64,000 nucleotides of DNA from Oscarella lobularis (lineage: Eukaryota; Porifera; Homoscleromorpha; Homosclerophorida; Oscarellidae). The stretch is from assembly GCF_947507565.1 (NCBI RefSeq), contig NC_089176.1, positions 2,108,001 to 2,172,000 on the forward strand. Reading direction: 5' to 3'. Below, piece by piece: positions 1 to 10,660 of the stretch (the stretch's first letter is position 1; each line of letters opens with the position of its first letter). Below the pieces are notes generated by a model. That model searched no databases, was not told the origin of the DNA, and saw nothing but the letters and a program-made list of their open reading frames with translations. A program made the translations under genes and the position numbers.

Positions 1-186
1 CAATGACGCGAGAGTCGCTAAACGTCGTCTTGTAGCGAAACGCAATGCACACTTTACCTGCCACATTATAGAACGACGATGGCATCAAAACCACGGTAAG
101 AAAAGGTCGTCGGTAAACCAGCCTTTTCGGCAAGATAAAAAGGTAAACAGAATCTAAGACAAAACACGGTGAAACGTCTATTAGGT

Positions 187-2856
187 TTAGTCAATTTGAC
201 TTCGTGTACCGCCGTCCTTTTTTCCGCTTTCGATATGCCAACGTGCGTTCGAAGATGTCAAATTGAACATTTTGTATAACAAAGGGTTATAATAGCTAAA
301 CTGCCCACAGCCTTCACTTGCCTCAAGGGGCAGTGCTTCTAGACCCTTCTGAGCAACGAGGCACTGAGTAAAATAATGGTAGCCGAGAAAGAATTGCTTG
401 TATCCCAACGCTGCTGCAACTACGGCGCATCGCTTCTCGGCTCTTGAAAAGTGGAACGTGGCATAGGTCGGAAGCAAATCAATGTGACTTTCGAGAGACA
501 CAAAGTGAAATAAGGGATCGCGCTGTCGCCAGCATCCGGCGCTTTTCCACTCTAAAAAGAAACGTAGACTGGGTAAGCAAAGCAAACGTTTAGAGATCAA
601 AAGCCAAACAAACTAGGACGGCTTGGCTTTTTGACTTCAACAGAAGGAGGAGAAGGTGTAGATGAAGGAATACGCGACCACGCTCCACTTCCATCTGAAA
701 CCCGCACGGGACACGTTCTCTCGTTTCCAAAGGCGCAGTCTAAGTCTGTGTAGAAAAAAAAGCTTATTAGACGCGTCTTTGCTTTGTCCTACTCACTATC
801 TGTGCAAGCGATTTTCTTCACGTTATCAATTGCGATGTCGCCCGTATTCCAGTTTGTCTCTGTCAAACCGGTGACGTGAAACTTGACGTAAAACTTCACG
901 TTGTACTGAATTTTTAGAAACGCGGTGCGCCAGCAGTTCGCTGTCGTTCCGCGAAAATTTAGCGACGCAAATGGGCGCCCTCCAATGCGAAGAAGATCAA
1001 CGCGAAGATAGACGGACGCGTTCAGGTGAAGAAGGTAATCGAAAGTCAAGCACATCGAAAGAGCCTCTTTCATCAGAGGACTAATCAAGGTAACACCACA
1101 ACTTCGGACGTCTGCAAAAGTATCTCTTGCAGAGCAATTGGACGCTGAAGACATCTTCACTAAATTTAAGCGATTCGCTAAGAAAAGAAATAATCTCAAA
1201 ACAAAGTTTTAATACTACCATCTGATAAATATAAAAATAAATATAAGTATGAATATTGAAATGAAAAGCTGAAGTATAGATAGGAGGGCTCACACGCTTT
1301 GTTCTCGCATTGTGACTCGGTGTCGCGGTGCAATTCGTCATTAAGTAACGTACTGTAATCCACTGCCAAAAGAAATCACACAAAGGACAAAATTGATTAG
1401 TCAGAAACCAAAATGGTGCCGACGCGTCTTTTTTAGTACACATGCAACGGCCTTTCTCTGGCGGTTTAAGCAACAAGCCCGCATGAACCCAATGAGCATG
1501 GATTACGTCCGCTTCCATTCCCAGCAAATCGCCGGTAAATCCCAGAGGATACGCAGAAATAACCCACCCCCAAATCCTCTTGATCGTTAGAAAAACCGGA
1601 TTTTTCTAACCACGAAGTCAACCGCAAAGAGAAACTTGGCTTAATAAATTACTGCTTAGTTAATCGCGCTTAAGAAGAGGATTTCGGACGTAAAGCGTAA
1701 TAGATCTAGACAGTAGCGAACCTCTCGTCCAATCGGATTTCTCCAAATTCCATCCACAAGAGTCGCGTTCAAAGTCGCACAATCGCAAATTCTGTGGAGC
1801 TAAAAAATGAGGAGAGAGATACAGCTTCTCGAATAGTTCTCTAGTGGCAATCGAGACTATACCTTCGATAGCCGTGTAAAAGATATCTAATCGACGGACG
1901 ACTGAGTCGCCCGCAGAGCCTTGCACAAACAGTGTCATTGTCTGCTCCGACGACACGAGTCTCGTCTTAAAGAATCGACCGTAACGACCCTGATGCGCAA
2001 GAAGCGGTGCCTTTCTGGACTCGCCGTCGTAGACGTAAAATTGCGATTGAAAGTACGAGTTGGACGACGTCGCAAGAAAGCGAACGCGCTGATTCTTTTT
2101 CGTACGAATGCGCCATTCGCATTCAAATGACAGGTTCAACGGCTCGCTGATAAACAACTGGCCGAGAGAAGACACCTCAGCGGCGACCACACCTCCGCAC
2201 TCTAGTAAGAACGACCACGTCGGTTTCTCTTCACGCATTACGCCCAACACTGTGCATCTTACTCTTCGCAGGAGGGAGTTTCTGAACGACTTCTTTGCAA
2301 GGGCAGAGAAAGCGGACACGGTAGTCGAGACATAATTGTCCTCGTTTCTGATGCTGGTTCTGACAGACAAGTCCAACGTCTAGAGCGCAAATTACATCTT
2401 GTCCTGTCTCAGAGAAGCTAATTCCTGCAGACCAACAAAGGAACAATTGCTCTCAAACGTACGGTAGAGTGATATTCGAAGTCTGTTGTACCTCCGCTCG
2501 TTTGGCACTCTATCTCGGTCGGTTCGTCGCACAAAACGTAGTTTTCCTTGATTATTGATGAACGCACTTCCCAGTCACCGGTTCCAGACGGATCGTCTCG
2601 ATCGATCCACGTGCTCCAGCAAAGCGAGCCATCTTCACTTCCCTCGCCTTGAATAAAGTAAAAACCATTCAAATGAAATCTCAAGCGTCCATATCGATCC
2701 CTTTCTCACCTGAACCTGAGCTGCTCTCTGCTGATTCGCTAATAAAAAAAATGACGATGGGAACCATGGCCACGTAAATGTACGATAAGTGTCAAGATCC
2801 TACCTAGAACAACAGCACAGAAGACTAAGAACACTTAGCAGAACTAGCAGACGCAT
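187..2856 (-). CDS. Secreted WxxW-CUB-MAM protein with Cys-rich tail
   Basis: Seven exons can be traced: about 2856-2804, 2738-2710, 2647-2459, 2424-2263, 2201-1722, 1605-1507, 1111-797 and 551-187 (the first is a short signal-peptide exon). All junctions are GT-AG and keep frame, mostly in phase 1. The product starts with a signal peptide (MRLLVLLSVLSLLCC). Next comes a Mucin2_WxxW-type domain (CWSTWIDRDDPSGTGDWEV ... DYRVRFLCP), then a CUB domain starting LLECGGVVAAEV, then a MAM domain split over three exons (CDFERDSCGWNLEKSDW ... GDIAIDNVKKIAC). The last exon encodes a Cys-rich module with the spacing of WSC/PAN-like carbohydrate-binding domains (GCW ... CAVVAAALGYKQFFL). CUB and MAM mediate extracellular protein contacts; WxxW occurs in mucins and cartilage layer proteins. 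The start is set by the signal peptide. I have no specific orthologue. The exon 3/4 junction could use GT at 2462 instead. Confidence 0.75.
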
Positions 2857-2915
2857 CCCGACGCTGCTACTAAAACAATGGCGCTCGTATGACTCTGCAC
2901 TGTTCTTATCCGGTT

Positions 2916-2956
2916 TCTACATCGAACCGCACTTTCTCTACATCCAACCGCACTTT
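2916..2956. repeat. 21-bp tandem duplication, two copies
   Basis: Two adjacent copies of a unit beginning tctacatc and ending ccgcacttt, differing at one base (cgaacc versus ccaacc). They lie just upstream of the start of the minus-strand WxxW-CUB-MAM gene, so in its promoter or 5' leader. Confidence 0.7.
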
Positions 2957-2959
2957 CTC

Positions 2960-4288
2960 ATCCTGCTCCTCTGAGTTTTCTAATATCGACGTCCGGGTGA
3001 CGTACAAGGACGTGGCAGCTTAGCCTCAAGCTAGAACGGAGATGAAGATCGATCCCCTGTAGCCCCCGTTTCTGCTATGGAAGTTCTACACTGAAGTTCT
3101 ACACTGTATTTGGACACTGAAAGAAACAGTAAAGGATTAGTGGCACGAACCTTAGTGTCTACTTGAAGCTTCGGTGCTTTCTACGTCGTTCCGCGTTCGT
3201 TGCTTAGGCGCGAGACAGCAGGTACATAATTGATCATCAATCTGACAAACGAATTGACCACAAGGTAAACCTGACCTAACAGAACTACAGTATTAGAAAA
3301 TCATCTATTCAAAATCTCCTCGTAGTACTACTACATATGCTGGCCCACATATGCTTCAGCCTCTGCTCATCATTACAGTAAGCGTAGCCTCGCGGAAGTT
3401 TTCTGTTACCTGCTGGCTGGAGTCGAACTTTTAAAAGCTGACTTTTCATAATCTTATTCTCTTTATCGTTCGTGTCGCCAGGATAGAATTGGAGAAGATT
3501 GTGACGAAGTCGCGTTTGTTTGATCGATAGCGTCTATACGATGAGATTTTGAGCTTCAGACACAAATGAGGCCGTCGCGTGAGAATCTTAAGCGTTCTCC
3601 CTGAAAGCGGCCATGGTTTCGGCTATTTTTAGTTGGCTGAAATCCGACTGCGCCGATGGGATATCTTCCTGAAGTCGTGATCTTGTTTCCCCTCATGAGG
3701 CCTCACCTAGCTGATAGTCTACGTAGGTCCGCTGGCAGTTGCTCTTATCGTCAGATTTTCGCTCGGCCATCGCTTCTCTGGTATAAATCGAAATGGAAAG
3801 ACGTACGGAAAGAAAACGGCGAAATTTTCAGAGCGCGCTAAATAACCTGCATTGATTCATTTAATTGAGTAAAGATTTTGTACTGCTTCGAACTGAGTTC
3901 GAAAAAGACGTAAAAACAAAATTGTTCTGCATCGTTCAAGCCAAAGCCATTTACCCACTCAAAAACAAAAAAAAGTAATAAAGAAAATGTCTACTTTCGG
4001 CAAAGCAAGTCTTTGAATTGTTCCCTCCCCCACAACATACCAAGGAAATGACGTGCCACTGATCTATGGTCCCTTCTTCTTCTCCAACGTTCACAATGCC
4101 ATAATAGTCTACAAGCCCAGCTCGCTAGAACAGTAGAGAAATTTCCAGTTACAATCAGTACAAAAGATGACGCACGAGAGGCAATTCGTAATCTATATAA
4201 TACAACAGGTTTGTACTAGAATTATTCTACAGCTAGCTAACAAAACTCAATCCTCATCCGTCTAATCATCTGTCCATTCGTGCTGCGT
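2960..4288. other. Intergenic stretch, nothing recognised
   Basis: This 1.3-kb stretch separates the promoter of the WxxW-CUB-MAM gene from the 3' end of the P-loop ATPase gene. Open frames are short and show no recognisable domain. It is AT-rich near 3900-4000 and 4140-4250. I see no RNA gene. Confidence 0.6.
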
Positions 4289-6143
4289 TTAGGGTAGTTT
4301 CGACGCCTCTTTCACGAAGTCATGGTATGAGAAAGGACGAAGTCCAATTGCTTCCTTTACAAGGCGATGTGTCTTTCGTATTTCGTGGCCAATTTTGTTA
4401 CGAATGATGCGCAAAGTGTGGCGAACCGCGTCTTCTGTAGTTGTCTTGAACTTGGACTGCAAAGGACCACACAAATGGTCCACTTTCAGGAAAAAAGGTG
4501 TCGTCACAAACGAACTGACGTTTCTACTTCGCAAGAGCTGGCAAAAAGCCAAAACGACAGAGATTTGATTTGACGGTTTTTTAACAATTATATTAACTTC
4601 TTCGCCGATGCGCAGAATGGCTTCGATAAACTCGAGCGTTATCAAATAGGAAACGACGCTTTCGATTGATAAACTTTCATTGAGATCGCCATTCTCATCA
4701 AAAGCAGATAACACAAAGGCGTAGAAGGGCTTCGAGGACACGCGTAAATTTCGTCCTTCTGAGCAAGTCTCCATGAAAGGTTTCATATGCATTCGCCAAC
4801 CACCTGACAGCGTCACCTCAGACTCGATTTCTTCCCTTGACACGCCTTCATCCGTAAAGAGCATCCCTAAAACTTTTCGCACCTTTGGTGACATTTGAAA
4901 AAGGTATGGTTTGAAATCATTCCAGATCTCCTCAAACAATTTTTTCCCTATTTCATAAACGGCAAAGTCATTTATCTTGTCATCTGATGATTGTGCGGAA
5001 AGGGCTTTCGTCCCAAACTGAAAGACGAGATGTTGAAGCAATGCCGGAGTGCTATCAGCATGCTTCGCCAGACGATCAACAATGCTCAAATCTTCCTCTG
5101 AGAAACGAACTGCAAAATTATGCTTTACAGCTACTATGGCTTCACTGTAGGCAGCTTGCGACACCTGCAATACAAAAGTTTTCACCACAGGCAGTACACG
5201 GATTTAAAAAAATACCTTTCCAGGAAGATCAGCTGTTGATGACGAAGTGAATGAACGTCCGAAAGAAGACATTTTGACGAAATTGATGTACGCTTGAGCC
5301 ATACATGAACCCGTCAAGACGAAATGACAATGCGGATACCTGTCGGATGATGTAAGAGTTCTCAACAGATCTCTCATATTTTCCTGCACCTCCTCATCAA
5401 GAGTTTTGCCATCATTATCTATTGTCCACGAAAACAAACGCTGAATCTCGTCGATAAGAATGAAAACGAGCTGTGGCAAGTCGGAGAGCCATTTTACAGT
5501 GCTCCTCAAAACTTCGATGCATTCCTCCAGGTTTGTCGGTATGCTATCAGGCATACCAGACAGATTTGAATCAAGCATTTCCGATCGGAGTAAAGAAAGG
5601 ACTTCTAGCAGAAAAGAGAACGGTGTTTTCCTCATAATCACTTCTTTGAGATTGAGGGTAAGAATAACGGGCGCCGTGTCTCCTGAACCGCCAAACCTGG
5701 CTTTTATCATTGCCGGCACAACGTAACAAAGCCACGCCGTTTTGCCTAAAAATTATTGAAATAGAATGAATTTTTATTTCCCAATCTAATACCTACCGGT
5801 CTTCATCAGGCCGTTAATAAATAACGGCGTACTGACTCTATCCAACCTAGACATCCCCGCCTTGCAATCTGCCCGAATGCCGCGCAACCATCCTTTCGTC
5901 ATTTGTATCGCCTCTCCTTCATGAATAAAGATGCGAGATATTTCTCCCGCAGGAATTGTGATTCGATAAACGGGTTTTTCTTGCTCTTTGCGCTCTTTAC
6001 AAACGCGTTCGATTTCAATGAAATTTGATTTCATCACATTCGGGTCTTCGGAGCTGCTGCAATAAAAGAAATGAAACACGTTATCGTGCGAAGTGTCATC
6101 ACAAAGCTTGCCTCTCGTCAAATTGTTCATCAACTTTACTCAT
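4289..6143 (-). CDS. P-loop ATPase of unknown family
   Basis: Four exons: 6143-6103, 6056-5797, 5745-5216 and 5164-4289, with GT-AG junctions that keep frame, giving about 568 residues. The second junction falls inside Walker A, which reads GLMKTGKT once spliced (GxxxxGKT). Walker B follows in exon 3 (LVFILIDEIQRLF), and a sensor-like strand (FVLTGSCMAQAYINF) comes after it. The C-terminal 300 residues are mostly helical without a known domain and carry basic segments near the end (RNKIGHEIRKTHRLVKEA). No signal peptide is visible, so it is probably cytosolic or nuclear. The layout resembles STAND/AAA-like ATPases and the NTPase part of Crinkler- or RHS-type proteins, but I cannot assign a family. 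The first exon is inferred from an ATG followed by 13 codons and a GTGATG donor, which is the least certain part. Confidence 0.65.
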
Positions 6144-6409
6144 TTTCTTTGGACTGACAGTCTCATCTGAAAAACAAGAGTATAGCAAATAAGGGGTAGC
6201 TCGGACCGAACGTAACACAGTTGGGAACTCTACAGCGCTGCGGTACGTCCTAATCGCTCTCTGAAAAAAAAGTATTGCTAAAAATGGCGACAGACAGCGA
6301 CTAGACGTATTCTCGTCCGCGCTCCTTTTTCGCGCGTGCTACAGAAAAACGACCAAGTGGGCATGTCACGGCGATGTCACGGCGATAGCTAACCCGAGAA
6401 ATCCTCACA

Positions 6410-6445
6410 GGGTCACTGTACTGTTTAGGGTCACTGTACTGTTTA
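6410..6445. repeat. Perfect 18-bp tandem duplication
   Basis: The unit gggtcactgtactgttta occurs twice without spacing or mismatch. An imperfect repeat of atgtcacggcg lies just upstream near 6363-6386. Confidence 0.85.
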
Positions 6446-6804
6446 CTGAGGCCCCCTCCCAGGTGCCCCGAACGCTTGCTTCGCCACCGAAAACGAACGC
6501 CCCTGCACCAAAAAGCCGTCCGCGCGTGTACCTCTGCTTACGTCGTCGTCTTCAGGATTTCGATCTCGCTTTGTAGTCCTTCTTTCCTGCAAGATTCAGA
6601 CATAACTAACAAAAGTCGCGCTGCCGCACAGGTACCAACGTTCTTATGGTCCTTTTCGTCCATCTATCGTGATTCTTTTCGGACAAACGTCAACGAGATT
6701 ACGCGATTTCTTTGGGAGATGCTTTCGCCGCTTTCGTCGGAGAGTAATAAGCCTTACGTAGCATCCGGGCCAGTTGGGCAGGCTAGGGCATGGTCGGTGG
6801 ATTA

Positions 6805-6900
6805 GCCAATCACCATGACCTTGCACGTCGATTGCGTTATAAAAGTTGGCCTGTACACTGTCCTCACTAACAGTGTCTCAAACGAGACAGTCTTTATTAA
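6805..6900 (+). promoter_or_regulatory. Promoter-like block (CCAAT, TATA) with hairpin, no known gene downstream
   Basis: On the plus strand, agccaatcacc near 6805 is followed by gttataaaag near 6836. About 30-45 bp downstream is a 6-bp stem with a 4-base loop (tgtctc aaac gagaca). The spacing is that of a core promoter. No recognisable reading frame starts in the next 200 bases, so the transcript, if any, is unknown. Confidence 0.35.
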
Positions 6901-7121
6901 ATGCATGTTCAACGTACATTAGGATTATCTACCGGCCTGATCCTACAGATAGACCTGCCGGAATATGTATATACAGTACATATATATATGTATACGTCGG
7001 ACAAAATTGATGCACGTTAATTTAGCTCGAGAGAAGGGTCTTGCCGTAATGCGTTATACAAACCGATAAAAAAAACAAAAATTTGTCGCTAAATAAAAAA
7101 TAGAATACGTCTGAAGCTGAT

Positions 7122-9068
7122 TCAAACCAGAGTACACGTCGCACTCTTAGCACTACCACTACGAACCTGCTCGGTGGCCTCTGGAAAGTCGTCAAGAAAA
7201 GTCTCTTTACGCATCTGCGCCGAAATCGTATCCTCGTAGCAAAACTGATACAGCCGAGTCGGCGTGGCATAGAACCCGTCGCCGCTCACGCTCCTAATGA
7301 TTCCCATAATCAGTAACTTACTCCCGACGCGTAGCGCATCGTCGACGTTGTCGACGCCTTCGAGAGCGTCGAGAAAAAACGCAGCCGCGTCGGCACCCGA
7401 AAAAACACGCGAAAGAGGTACGCCGCGAACGGTTCGATCTTGCGTGGGTATGCCTTCCTCGAGAGACCAAGCGTAATCGAGCAATTCTTGCATGGACGTG
7501 TCCCACAGGTAAGGAGCCCACGCTTGCGTCGGATCCTCCGGGCAAGAGTTGTGCAAAAGGCCGTAGTGCTTGGCGAAGTCCATGGGATGAATGCGAGCCG
7601 ACGCCGTGTGCCGCGCAAACTGAATGAGCCCCATTCCCGAGTTTCGAGCCGCTTCGGCAAACTGTTCCGGTTTCATCGACCTGTCGGCGAGATAAAGAAT
7701 GTAGTCGCCGGGATCGAGTCCGACGCTCCGAGCCGCTTGCGCGAAGACGAGCGGTTCCATGGCGCGATTGTCGTCGTTTTCAAACGACGTCGGATCCGAC
7801 GACTCGACGTGGGGTTGAGGAAGAGCAAACGCTGCCGACGCCGCCGCTTCCGTCGTCGTCGACGTCGGGCCCATTTGACCAGGTATAGACTGATGATGTT
7901 CCGATAGAGCGGCGGACGATATTCGAGAGGCGGGATCATAGCCGGATTTTACTTCGGGAAGAAATCGTTCTCCTCGACGAACTCCACCGCTTCCGGGAAA
8001 TTTGACGTCACGATACTTGGCCATGGCGGCAAACTTCAAGCTGTTAATCGTCTCGTGTAGATTCGACTGAAGCGGACTGATGCAGACGAGAATGAGAGTC
8101 TGACACCGGCCACTGCTGAGACTATCCTTTAGAATGCGAGTCAGAACCGAATTTCTAAAGGGAATAAAGCCGCCGCCAGACGACGAGTCCTGACTTTTCG
8201 TGCGAGACAATGCCAGCACGACTTGACCGAGCGTAAATAAGGAGAGAGACGACTTTCGAGCGGCGGCACCGGCACCGCTTCCGCCTCCACCCGTCGGAGG
8301 AGTGTCGGCACCGGCAAGGTCAACAAACTGCAATTGACCTGTTCTCACTTCTGCTCCGCTCTTCGTCGACGTCGACGTCGACGTCACATTCAAAGTCACT
8401 ACCGTGTGACTGATCGTACTTTGAAACGATGCCTTGATCGCCTGTTGACTCGTCTTCGACGTGCCGCCGCGTAAGACGTGCATCACGTGATCTGCATTCT
8501 TCACTGGAATCGTCGTCAAACCGTCGACGTGAGCGCCGCCGTCTTTCGTCGCGTCGCGAACGTGAAGCAGATCGGACGGCGTCGACGTATTCAAGAGATC
8601 GCGAAGTCGATCGTTGACGATTTGAAGAAATGACAGGGTGACGTCATACTTCGTAGACGACCCCGCCTCTTTCGCGTATTCGATGTTTTTGAATAGATCG
8701 CAAGCGGCGTGCTGTATGATCGCCGGATATTCGTCGTCGCCGTGGAGACTGTACGTCTTTCCCGAGCCCGATTGGCCGTAAGCGATGATGCTCGCCCTCG
8801 TGACGTCACCGCGGAGAATGGCTTTGATTTGCTTCGGTATTTGACAGCTCGTGTAGAGCTTGTGCTGCGACGTGCGATGCGAGAAGACGTAGTCGAATCG
8901 CAGCTCCTTGGGCTGATGTTGATTCCGATGGAGAACGACGCAGCGCGAGCGTTCGTCGACGAGGAGACGATCGGCCGCGCGAAGGCGCCACATTCGCTCG
9001 CGCGCAAGCCTTGGTCGCATCCGCACGGCGACGGATGGACCAATCGGTGGAGCGGCATTCGTCGCCAT
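7122..9068 (-). CDS. Kinesin-like motor protein with DEP-like domain and CaaX-like C-terminus
   Basis: A single exon encodes 648 residues. The motor domain (about residues 10-355) has the N-terminal VAVRMRPR strand, P-loop GQSGSGKTYS (near 98-107), switch II DLAGAD (canonical DLAGSE) and the late helix segment FRNSVLTRILKDSL. Switch I is SFQSTISH where kinesins have NxxSSRSH, so the Asn and Arg are lost. A linker with three related segments of the form PxxFAxxARxxG follows (about 430-505). A DEP-like fold covers about 540-610 (SRVFSGADAAAFFLDALEG ... GFYATPTRLYQF). The protein ends CTLV, a possible prenylation box. Kinesins move on microtubules by ATP hydrolysis; here the altered switch residues leave motility uncertain. 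The start is the ATG 52 bp inside the shared promoter side. It lies head-to-head with the PLD6-like gene. The subfamily is not assigned. Confidence 0.8.
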   Translation of the reverse strand: MATNAAPPIGPSVAVRMRPRLARERMWRLRAADRLLVDERSRCVVLHRNQHQPKELRFDYVFSHRTSQHKLYTSCQIPKQIKAILRGDVTRASIIAYGQSGSGKTYSLHGDDEYPAIIQHAACDLFKNIEYAKEAGSSTKYDVTLSFLQIVNDRLRDLLNTSTPSDLLHVRDATKDGGAHVDGLTTIPVKNADHVMHVLRGGTSKTSQQAIKASFQSTISHTVVTLNVTSTSTSTKSGAEVRTGQLQFVDLAGADTPPTGGGGSGAGAAARKSSLSLFTLGQVVLALSRTKSQDSSSGGGFIPFRNSVLTRILKDSLSSGRCQTLILVCISPLQSNLHETINSLKFAAMAKYRDVKFPGSGGVRRGERFLPEVKSGYDPASRISSAALSEHHQSIPGQMGPTSTTTEAAASAAFALPQPHVESSDPTSFENDDNRAMEPLVFAQAARSVGLDPGDYILYLADRSMKPEQFAEAARNSGMGLIQFARHTASARIHPMDFAKHYGLLHNSCPEDPTQAWAPYLWDTSMQELLDYAWSLEEGIPTQDRTVRGVPLSRVFSGADAAAFFLDALEGVDNVDDALRVGSKLLIMGIIRSVSGDGFYATPTRLYQFCYEDTISAQMRKETFLDDFPEATEQVRSGSAKSATCTLV

Positions 9069-9288
9069 TGTTTTGTTTATTCCATCACGTGACGAAGACT
9101 GTACGGGGCATTGTTACACTCTCCAAAAGAATTTTCTGATTCACCAACGCTGCGAGATTCTGCAAGTGACGCCTTCTCTTTTTCACCATCATACGTCTGT
9201 TGTCTTCCAAATGCCGGCTGGGTTGCAGAAATGCAGCCTATTGTGATTGCGACTGTGCAGTGTGTCGAACATAGGAAGCGCACGCTAA
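9069..9288. promoter_or_regulatory. Shared intergenic promoter between kinesin-like and PLD6-like genes
   Basis: The two start codons are 220 bp apart on opposite strands. A palindromic E-box (cacgtg, near 9086) lies next to the kinesin-like start, and a ccaat element lies just inside the kinesin-like reading frame near 9039. No TATA box is evident. This is the usual arrangement of a bidirectional promoter, which is inference. Confidence 0.45.
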
Positions 9289-10108
9289 ATGCCTCGAGGC
9301 AATGCTACCGGCGTATTCGCGGCGATTTTCGCCTCCTCGCTCGCAATTACTGCTCTCTACGGCGTCTATCGTCTGTATCGCAGCCTGCAAGACGAACCCT
9401 ACTCGCCAGAGAAGACGAAGAAGCGTCGCCGGAAGCGAGCCCGACACGGAACGCCCATTCAAGTCCTGTTCTTTCCCGACACTCGCCTTCTCGAGCAAGC
9501 CTACGAAGCGATGACGGAATTTCGTGCAAAACAAGCGGGTTGCGTCGATATCCGGGTTCCGTCGGACGACCCAAGGGAACTGACCCCGTTTCAAATTCTT
9601 CTCAGGCACATATCGGATGCGAAGACAAGTCTCGACATATGCGTCTATATGATCACATCGCAGAGAATCGCGGCGGCCGTCGCCGATGCGCACAGTGAGA
9701 ATATCGTCGTTCGAGTCATCACCGATCCTAGTCACGTGGACACCGCTGGATCGCAGGTATTTGAGAAGATTCGCTCTCTACGAGTTTGCATTTGAAGTTG
9801 CATTGCAATTTAGTTACGTTTATATAGGTGCATGAATTTAGTTTTTTTTTTTGTTGCTCTGTATATAGGTTGCGTTTTTTCGGAGCCGTGGTATCGAAGT
9901 TCGGCACGGACGCGCTTCCTATCTGATGCATCACAAGTTCATTGTCATTGACGAGCGAATATTGATCAACGGCTCGTTCAATTGGACTCGAACCGCGGCG
10001 TTGGGAAACAAAGAGAACGTGATGATCATCGAAGACGCGGTCATAACGCGACAGTTCTTAGCCGAATTCGAAAAATTGTGGAAGGAATTCGATCTCGCTG
10101 TAGTGTAA
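9289..10108 (+). CDS. PLD6: PLD6/Zucchini-type mitochondrial phospholipase D
   Basis: Two exons, 9289-9756 and 9869-10108, joined in frame at a phase 0 GT-AG intron, give 235 residues. The N-terminus has a hydrophobic segment (GVFAAIFASSLAITALYGVY) followed by a basic stretch (KTKKRRRKRARH), as in the outer mitochondrial membrane anchor of PLD6. The single HKD motif HHKFIVID (His177, Lys179, Asp184) is intact and followed by INGSFNWTRTA and NKENVMIIED, both hallmarks of this family. Single-HKD members act as dimers. Known members cleave cardiolipin to phosphatidic acid and, as Zucchini, cut piRNA precursors in the germ line. Which activity applies here cannot be read from sequence. Length matches the animal family. 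Confidence 0.9.
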
Positions 10109-10434
10109 ACGTCATCTCGCTTATTCATTTCTTGGTGGTAGTTGCATTGTATCTAGATCTTTTTGTGACGGTAATAGGCGCGCGATAGTCAAGGATGCAA
10201 CCACAACGTACGTCATCATACAGACGTACAGTAGGTACGTCAATTTACTTATATTTCGTTGTTGAACAGAACATAAAGATAGTGTAGCAACAGCAATCGC
10301 GCTTCTTCCCTGCCTCTCACGCGGCTTGCCAAAGAGTTAGCTAGGTCTGATTATTTACAATCACCTTGTGCCGAAGCTTTCATTATTAGCTTGCCGTCAA
10401 ATAAATATTTGACTCCTCGCTCGTCAATTACGTC

Positions 10435-10475
10435 TTAGGGCGGTTTTTTCCGGCTTTAGGGCGGTTTTTTCCGGC
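10435..10475. repeat. 21-bp tandem duplication
   Basis: The unit ttagggcggttttttccggc occurs twice with one extra t between the copies. It lies about 100 bp upstream of the TATA box of the first GPCR gene. Confidence 0.85.
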
Positions 10476-10568
10476 CTTGACCAAGTTAACTGCCGCCATA
10501 CGACATTGACTTAACTGCCGAATCACAAACAACCTAATAGACGCGCAAGGAGTGTCAGTTCTACTGCC

Positions 10569-10576
10569 TATATAAG
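10569..10576 (+). promoter_or_regulatory. TATA box of the first GPCR gene
   Basis: The sequence tatataag lies 85 bp upstream of the ATG at 10661, which would put the transcription start near 10600 and leave a short leader. Confidence 0.5.
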
Positions 10577-10660
10577 AAACGTTCTGAAACATCTTTCTCA
10601 GACTCACCGAATACTTCACGAATACTCGTCTCAGCAGCAGCAGAAAGATATATCTACAAT

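Larger units (their letters stand above)
6144..7121. other. Intergenic region with short tandem repeats and an orphan promoter-like block
   Basis: No convincing coding region. It holds a perfect 18-bp tandem repeat and, at about 6805-6900, a CCAAT box, TATA box and small hairpin with no gene I recognise downstream. AT-rich, TATA-containing sequence at 6965-7000 lies past the 3' end of the kinesin-like gene. Confidence 0.5.

Noticed and set aside
6476-6805. Open frame of about 109 codons
   Set aside because: No domain, no signal peptide, no splice support, and it overlaps repeats; not called as a gene.
6870-6895. Histone-type 3' stem-loop
   Set aside because: The stem (tgtctc/gagaca) and loop (aaac) do not fit the histone consensus, and no histone gene precedes it.
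7440-7907. Plus-strand open frame of about 155 codons inside the kinesin-like gene
   Set aside because: Very Arg-rich and opposite an intact kinesin-like frame; a shadow.
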